A DNA stretch of 64,000 bases, taken from Neogale vison (Eukaryota > Chordata > Mammalia > Carnivora > Mustelidae). This document shows, piece by piece, positions 58,369 to 64,000 of the stretch (position 1 is its first letter; every line of letters begins with the position of its first letter). The stretch spans positions 137,824,001 to 137,888,000 of the forward strand of contig NC_058101.1 of NCBI RefSeq assembly GCF_020171115.1, in the 5' to 3' direction. The translations under genes and the position numbers were made by a program. The notes under the pieces were generated by a model, which searched no databases, was not told the origin of the DNA, and worked only from the letters and a program-made list of their open reading frames with translations.

Positions 58369-61300
58369 TAAATTGTAGAATGCCGATGACTACATTCCCA
58401 TGTTCTGCCACTTTATCTTATAAAGTATATAAAGAGGCATTGTATGTGGTAAATAAGGTTTTTCCCCTCATTCCATGGAGTTATGCAGTTATAAAATCAC
58501 TAGTTTATATTAGGCAGAGTATTTCTTATTTTATTAGAAAAACAAATAGCATATACTAAAAGCTGAACTGGGAAACAAAACACCTTTATAGAGAGTGAAA
58601 GAAGAACATTTAGCTAATTACAGATGCCCACAATTAGAAAATTACTGTTTGAAAATTTATCTTAGCGATAATATAACTACTCTCAGGAATACCTGGTTAG
58701 ATGATTTATAGCTCATTATTTTCTTTTGATCTTCAAATTGTATTTCAATTTAGTGCTAATATACTTAAGCCCACATGATTTTATTAGAAATGTACAATTA
58801 CATTGTTAAGTTAGAAATTTCAACTCTCTATTTTAAATGTATACCATGATGACTATAAAAGATTTTCTTCATAATTATTGCCCAAATAATTCATACAGAC
58901 TGTAAGTATAATAAAGTGCATTTGTGGAAATCAGAGTACCTAATAACTTTCCTGCAGCATCACTGTATTAAATCTCTTATAGGTCATATTAATATATGAC
59001 CAGAAACTATTGGGATATAAGACATTTAACAACATTATATAACTTGTTTAGTTTAGAACACTTCAAACACCAGCAATCATGCACATATACTTAATTCTCT
59101 GATTCGAGCAATTCCTGTTAAAGATCAACTATCCTCATCCTAGTAAGTGGTCATAGAACTATATAAGCAACAATTATCAAATGATTTCTAATAACTAAAT
59201 TTCTTTGCATTGACACTAACTGCTGGAGAGAAAGGCACATTCTTCTTACTATCTTGTAAGAAACTTCCTATTCCTAGGATTCCTCCCTCTGGAAGCACAG
59301 AAGCAGATGGAAAGTGTTGCAAGAAATTCATGCTCTTGTATGACCACTGTCACAGCTACTACAAACTCTACCTTTTCCCAGAAACCCCTACATAGAACAC
59401 CTTGGTCTGGGCTCTGCAGCAGAGGCCAGTGGACTCCTCAGAAGCATGAAAAGCTGTTGGAATGTACACATTTCTCCCTCACAAGGGCTCAGTCTGCATC
59501 AAGGGATAATGCTGAACTTGATCACACAGGTTGTCCTTCTTCCTCATAGTGTTTTTGGGAACGGGACTATGGTCCACTGAAGGACATGTGGGGAAGAGAA
59601 AAATAGGGTACAGCTGCCCTAGTCCCTCCAGTTCACAACCATTCCCTATCAAATCAAACCCAGATTTGACGGTGTGGTAATCAGGAAGAGAACTTCTTTA
59701 AAATTCACCTAGAAATTCATAGAAAGGAAGAAAGGGATATAAAAATAAATTCATTTGAAAACAGGAAGTAAAATAACTTAAGAAATTTAAAGAAAAGGGA
59801 GTGTGAGAGACCAAATGGGCTAGAATGATCTTTGATATGCAAAATATACTAAAGTTTTGTGACTTCGAAAGCTCCAAAGTAGGCCTTCTCATACTAAAAA
59901 TAAACAAAGAGAAAGACTGGTGTCTTCCTCTCTAAGTCAGTTAAGATCCTGGCTGAAAAGAGAATCCAACAAAAGTTGTTCAAGAGAATTAATAAAGACT
60001 CTGTACAGAGGGTACTGACACACCAGCAAAGTTGAGAAGACTTCAGCATCTTCAGGCTTAAAGGGCCATGGAAAGAACTTAGTGCCTGTGAAGAGGATGG
60101 CTTCTATGTAATGCATTCGTGTGTCAGAAACGATAATGAATTCCTAGAATTTTTCTTGGAGTTTAAGGCAAAGGAGACTGCTAAGAAAATGTGGCAATAT
60201 TGGCAGATGGCTTCTGTCTAATTTAAATCCTGCTTCTATTATGATAAGAAGGCTGCATTGTGTGTTCTATAAAATCATGTTCAAAGTTTTTTTTTGGCAT
60301 GAAAACAAAAACTTAAAAAAACGGTGTGTGGTTAGAGGAATAAAAACACAATGCTCTCAGAAACCAGAAAATAAGTAAATAGAATGAGTAGAGAGGCATG
60401 GAGGAGGGTCATCTGCTCTGCACCATAAAACAAGAATAAGAATTTTACTTACAGATACAAATATAAATATAGAGGACTCTAAAATGCCAAATACATTTGG
60501 GAACAGCTGTTGGAGTCCTCAGTGTGCTTCCTAAGAACTGCTGATCCAGAGGACAACTGTCTAATTTATCAAATTAATTTTAGCTTAAACCGTTTCTGGT
60601 ATCTCTTGATTATCAAGTGAAGAACAGGAAAACTCTAAATGCAGTAAAAATAATCTATGCGTGTACATTAACTTTCATAGAGACCACAAAGTATTTCTTG
60701 GCAAATGTTTAGGTGACTGCAAGAGGGAAAAATGAACTACGAACCTCAACACTCTCTGACGTTAAATGTCAAATGTGTTAAATATCAAAAATTCCTGTTT
60801 TTCTTTTCAACTTCTAAAGAAGAGTTTGCTGACACTCTGTGAATTAGCTAATCTCTAAATGATTACAGCAGAACTTTAGCCACATGAATGCATCTTTTCC
60901 TGACTCTGGTGTTACATTATGAACAAATATTTCCCATTGCTGCATTCTAATTGCATCCTCCCTTCTCCCTGCCACTAGATAATTAAGATTTAACTATAGG
61001 ACTGAAGATTTTCTTCCCGTTTGCCAATAAACTTACTAAATACATTCAAAAGCTAACTTGGCACAACTGGCCATCAGGAAGGACATATAAAAGTCTAATA
61101 AATATATTAACCATCCACCCGGTACAGCTTTGCATGTTCTTTCCTCTTTCAAACCAGGGACTTCTAAACATCTCTAACAACCATGGTGGCTCTGAGTTAC
61201 CAGAAAACAAATTCTGTAAAGCTGAGCATATGGCCTAGCATAGGAAATTCATTTTCACTTTCTATGCTCTCTTACATCACTTTTAGGGCCAAATTTTGCT

Positions 61301-61974
61301 CTGGGATACTCAGCTCTTATGGAATTTAAAGGCTGTTGCCTGCTGTGAGGTAAATGTGACTGTAATTTTTAGAAAGTTTTATTTCTTAATCATCAAATAG
61401 CTTGAAGAACCCAAGAATGATCTGCTATATAGACTAAAATGGTGATATAAATTCCAGAGACACGTTTTCTATTTTACAGGTTTTGTTTCATTTTGACTTA
61501 TATTTGCAAGATGGGAAGCAAGTGATTATCTGGACAAGTTCAAGTTTTCAAACCTTGTTTGAAATTTCCAGAAAAGGGAAGTCAATTTTTTTTTATTTTT
61601 TTTTAAGAAAGAACTACCTAATTATGTACCTGTCATGTGGAGAAATAACCCAATACTTAATTGATACTTCACTGATAAACTTCAATAAAATTTCTTAAAC
61701 TCACAAATGTTACAGGTTCTGTGCTTGGGGAAGGTGGGAACAAATAGGCAAGATGGGGGACTGTATGGTCTATCAGGCTTTAGAGTGCTGTGATAAATGA
61801 ATCTATTAACACATAATATTCCTATTTACTCTAGAATTATCTTGAGACTGAATTTTAGGCCCAAACTATCCTCATTAACCCTCCAAAGATCAGTTTGTAA
61901 AATATTGCTGCTCACCATAAAATTAGTAGAAATATCCAAAAGATGAGCATCTATTCAGGTTATTGGGTATTTTG
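58369..61974. other. Repeat-poor unique block, no certain gene
   Basis: About 3.6 kb without a recognised repeat. 59210-59690 is less AT-rich and has overlapping short frames (61 and 80 codons, plus strand) with no domain. Nothing supports a gene call. Confidence 0.45.
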
Positions 61975-62030
61975 GTTTGGTTTAGTTTTGTTTGTTTGTT
62001 TGTTTGTTTTTTGTTTTTCAAATTTTCTAA
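61975..62030. repeat. (GTTT)n-rich patch
   Basis: TTTGG/GTTTT units then (GTTT)4 and poly(T). Confidence 0.85.
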
Positions 62031-63095
62031 ACATGCACCCGGTCTTTAATGCTCAACATGTAAGTGCTATCCTTCAAATCTAAGAAAACTGTATCTTACT
62101 TTTTTTTGGTCCAAAGATTAATACAAGTAAAACTTTAACTTATTAAAGATTTCCTACTGGAGGGACCAATTGTTGATAAAACAAGTTGATTGAGACTCTA
62201 ATTGCATTAGGCTTTTTGCTTACCTTTCAACAGTAAGTTAATGGAATCAAACTGCCAGGATACAAAACCTCACTTTTCCAGTATTAAATGTGGGCCACTC
62301 AACCACTCTTTCTTTCATTTACCTCAATGTGCAAAGTCAAAGTAAAATGGCATCAACTTCAAAGTGTTAACAGGTTTTAAATGAAGAATTTACATAAAGA
62401 GCTTAGAATGAATCCTGGTAAAACTGCAGTTTTATTTCATAAATCATGCAAGTTTTAATAAACATATATTAACCTTTTTACAACTCTTCCATTGATTGAT
62501 GTTTGCTTGTGCAAACAAAGTTCTGCACGAGTACTGTGGTTTCTCTAGGACTCTATCAAAGGAACTTGTGAAATGTTTTTGTAAGTGGCGGAAACATGGA
62601 GACTGAGGCAGGGAGGCCCATGAGACCATAGCAAATCTCCACTGAAGCTGTAAATAGAAACTGGAGTTCTATCTTCCAGTCCAGTGCTCAGACTAATAGG
62701 ATAGACTTGCTTCCTCTTAGATAGGAGCATTCCAGTTTCCCTTAAAGCAAATATATTCTTCACAAGGTTTAGAATTGCCTAGAATTATTCACATGGGGAC
62801 TCTTAGCAAAGATGTGATAAAGTTTCCATCTACGTGGCCTCATTTTAAGGGCCTAAAGCTTTGTACTCCTTCAGAAATAGACTGCCAAAGACAATTTTTC
62901 TTCTTATATTCTTTGCAAAATTTAAAATAAAAATGCATCCTGCCTTCTTTTTTTGTTACTCTCAAAAAAATAAAATCAGTTTCTCTCTTGGAGGACACAA
63001 CTGGAGAAATTGCCCTAAGGATGCTTTGTTAATAGAAAAAAGTTGGTCAGAATACATAAAAGATGTTAAGTGAAAAGGTCAGACTTTTCCTGAGT
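62031..63095. other. Unique-looking DNA, no gene seen
   Basis: Short frames of 61-72 codons on both strands with no domain. No repeat recognised. Confidence 0.45.
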
Positions 63096-63680
63096 CATGT
63101 ACCATGTGGGTAATAGTGATGGTGAAGAAATCTCCTCACCCTTTTGTGCTCCTCAGACAGTAACTACTAAGAATGACCATTTCCCATTCAAACTAGGTAA
63201 GTCATGGATACTACTTTTGTTTACCTATGGCAAGGCCAGATACAGACCTCCAGATTCCCTTTCTAACCATTAACCAAACTGGACAAAATTCTTACACCTG
63301 TGACTTGTTAAACTTAAGTCAATCTCTTTCTTTCCCACAGACCCCTGAACTTTGGCTCGCTCTTGGCCAAAGCCAGCATCAACATCTAATACGGAGTTAC
63401 CCTTCCTTAACAAACTCTCCCCACCAGAGAACATTTCCTGCTCAGATGCCAGATCACTCTATCCTGTTGGCATGCACACCTACTGGGTTCTTTCTAGTCT
63501 TATTTACTCCTGCCAGTAAAAGAAAATTTCCTTCTGCCTGACCTTTGTGAAGCTTGTACATCTTATTGTCAGGACATTCTCCCTATTGCAATAGCCTCCT
63601 CCACTTATTGCAATAATCCTTTTGAATGAAGTCTTTCCTGAGTACAGGTGTCTGTCCTTTACCCATAGAGCACATATGAA
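63096..63680 (+). repeat. Old LTR-like sequence
   Basis: Layout and phrases recall a class I/III LTR: TTTGTTTACCTATGGCAAGGCC, CTTTCCCACAGACCCCTGAAC, CAACATCTAATACGGAGTTACCC, and near the end CTATTGCAATAGCCTCC and TGCAATAATCCTTTTGAATG with AAGTCTTTCCTG, a poly(A)-signal-like 3' region. Boundaries and family are uncertain. The 104-codon frame at 63227-63541 lies wholly inside and is not a host gene in my judgement. Confidence 0.45.
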
Positions 63681-64000
63681 AACACAGAGATTAAAGTTAT
63701 ATTGTTATATTTCATTTCCCCCATAACTAAGATGTGAAAGTGAAACTCTTCCAGTCTCTTTCCACAATGCATTAAAATCATAGACTATGTATTTATGCCA
63801 CATTAATATGCAGAGAGAAGGCCAGATTTGTAACCTTAAGCCACCCATCTCTAGCCAATAAGGATTGCAAAGGCCAAGGAAGGGCAAAGTGAAGAATGGA
63901 AGAATGACAGACTTTTTTTGAGGGAGGAATTGTTGGTGTTCTGAGTTTCCCTCCTTCCCATCCCACCTAATATATCCCCCAAACACACCACAGAGAAGCT
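63681..64000. other. No gene seen
   Basis: A 93-codon minus-strand open stretch (63705-63986) has no domain and runs towards the window edge. Could be further LTR-associated sequence. Confidence 0.35.

Noticed and set aside
59210..59549. Overlapping 61- and 80-codon frames in a less AT-rich patch
   Set aside because: No domain, no clear splice sites, and two frames open at once suggests composition rather than coding.
63227..63541. 104-codon plus-strand frame as a possible exon
   Set aside because: Lies inside an LTR-like sequence and has no recognised domain or splice context.

Overview
This is mammalian nuclear DNA, almost certainly from a carnivore of the arctoid branch and most likely a mustelid (ferret, mink, otter, marten group). 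The basis is about 35 copies or pieces of a tRNA-Lys-derived Can-SINE. Its youngest copies read GGCGCCTGGGTGGCTCAG at the start and carry the CTGCCTGCCTCTCTGCCTACTTGTGATCTCT-type 3' half followed by (AAATA)n, which I recall as the mustelid form rather than the dog or seal/bear form. The species call is inference from memory. I see no host protein-coding gene that I can name, no rRNA or functional tRNA gene, and no prokaryotic feature. The window looks like AT-rich intergenic DNA or the inside of a very long intron.

Layout. 0-6.7 kb: an old T-rich repeat, then a plus-strand L1 (5'UTR to ORF2) broken by a tandem SINE pair and by an L1 3'-end fragment with a microsatellite. 6.7-12.4 kb: SINEs, an AT-rich unique block, a local tandem duplication and a minus-strand L1 piece. 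12.4-17.6 kb: one old plus-strand L1 interrupted by a Tigger1-like DNA transposon (itself hit by a SINE) and by three more SINEs. 17.6-25.4 kb: mostly unique DNA with a Tigger3/MER8-like element, an L2 fragment, SINEs, a 190-base purine tract and a weak two-exon candidate at 24.9-25.2 kb. 25.4-28.1 kb: minus-strand L1 pieces next to a T-rich LINE-like block. 28.1-31.4 kb: mostly unique DNA with SINEs and one MIR-like fragment. 31.4-45.7 kb: a 14-kb pile of L1 sequence with nested L1 tails, a twin-primed (internally inverted) L1 and, at 35.8-37.2 kb, the 3' end of a minus-strand class II (betaretrovirus-like) endogenous retrovirus with a long open env transmembrane reading frame and one 361-bp LTR. 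45.7-55.4 kb: repeat-poor unique DNA with two old SINEs. 55.4-58.4 kb: an internally deleted plus-strand L1. 58.4-64 kb: repeat-poor DNA ending in an old LTR-like sequence at 63.1-63.7 kb.

The story here is insertion stratigraphy rather than a pathway. The strongest items are the open retroviral env fragment, a 122-bp patch that seems copied from an L1/SINE junction 3.2 kb away, the layered L1/Tigger/SINE nest, and L1 tails dated by clean target-site duplications. I found no convincing new biological system. Repeat family names come from memory of consensus sequences and were not computed.
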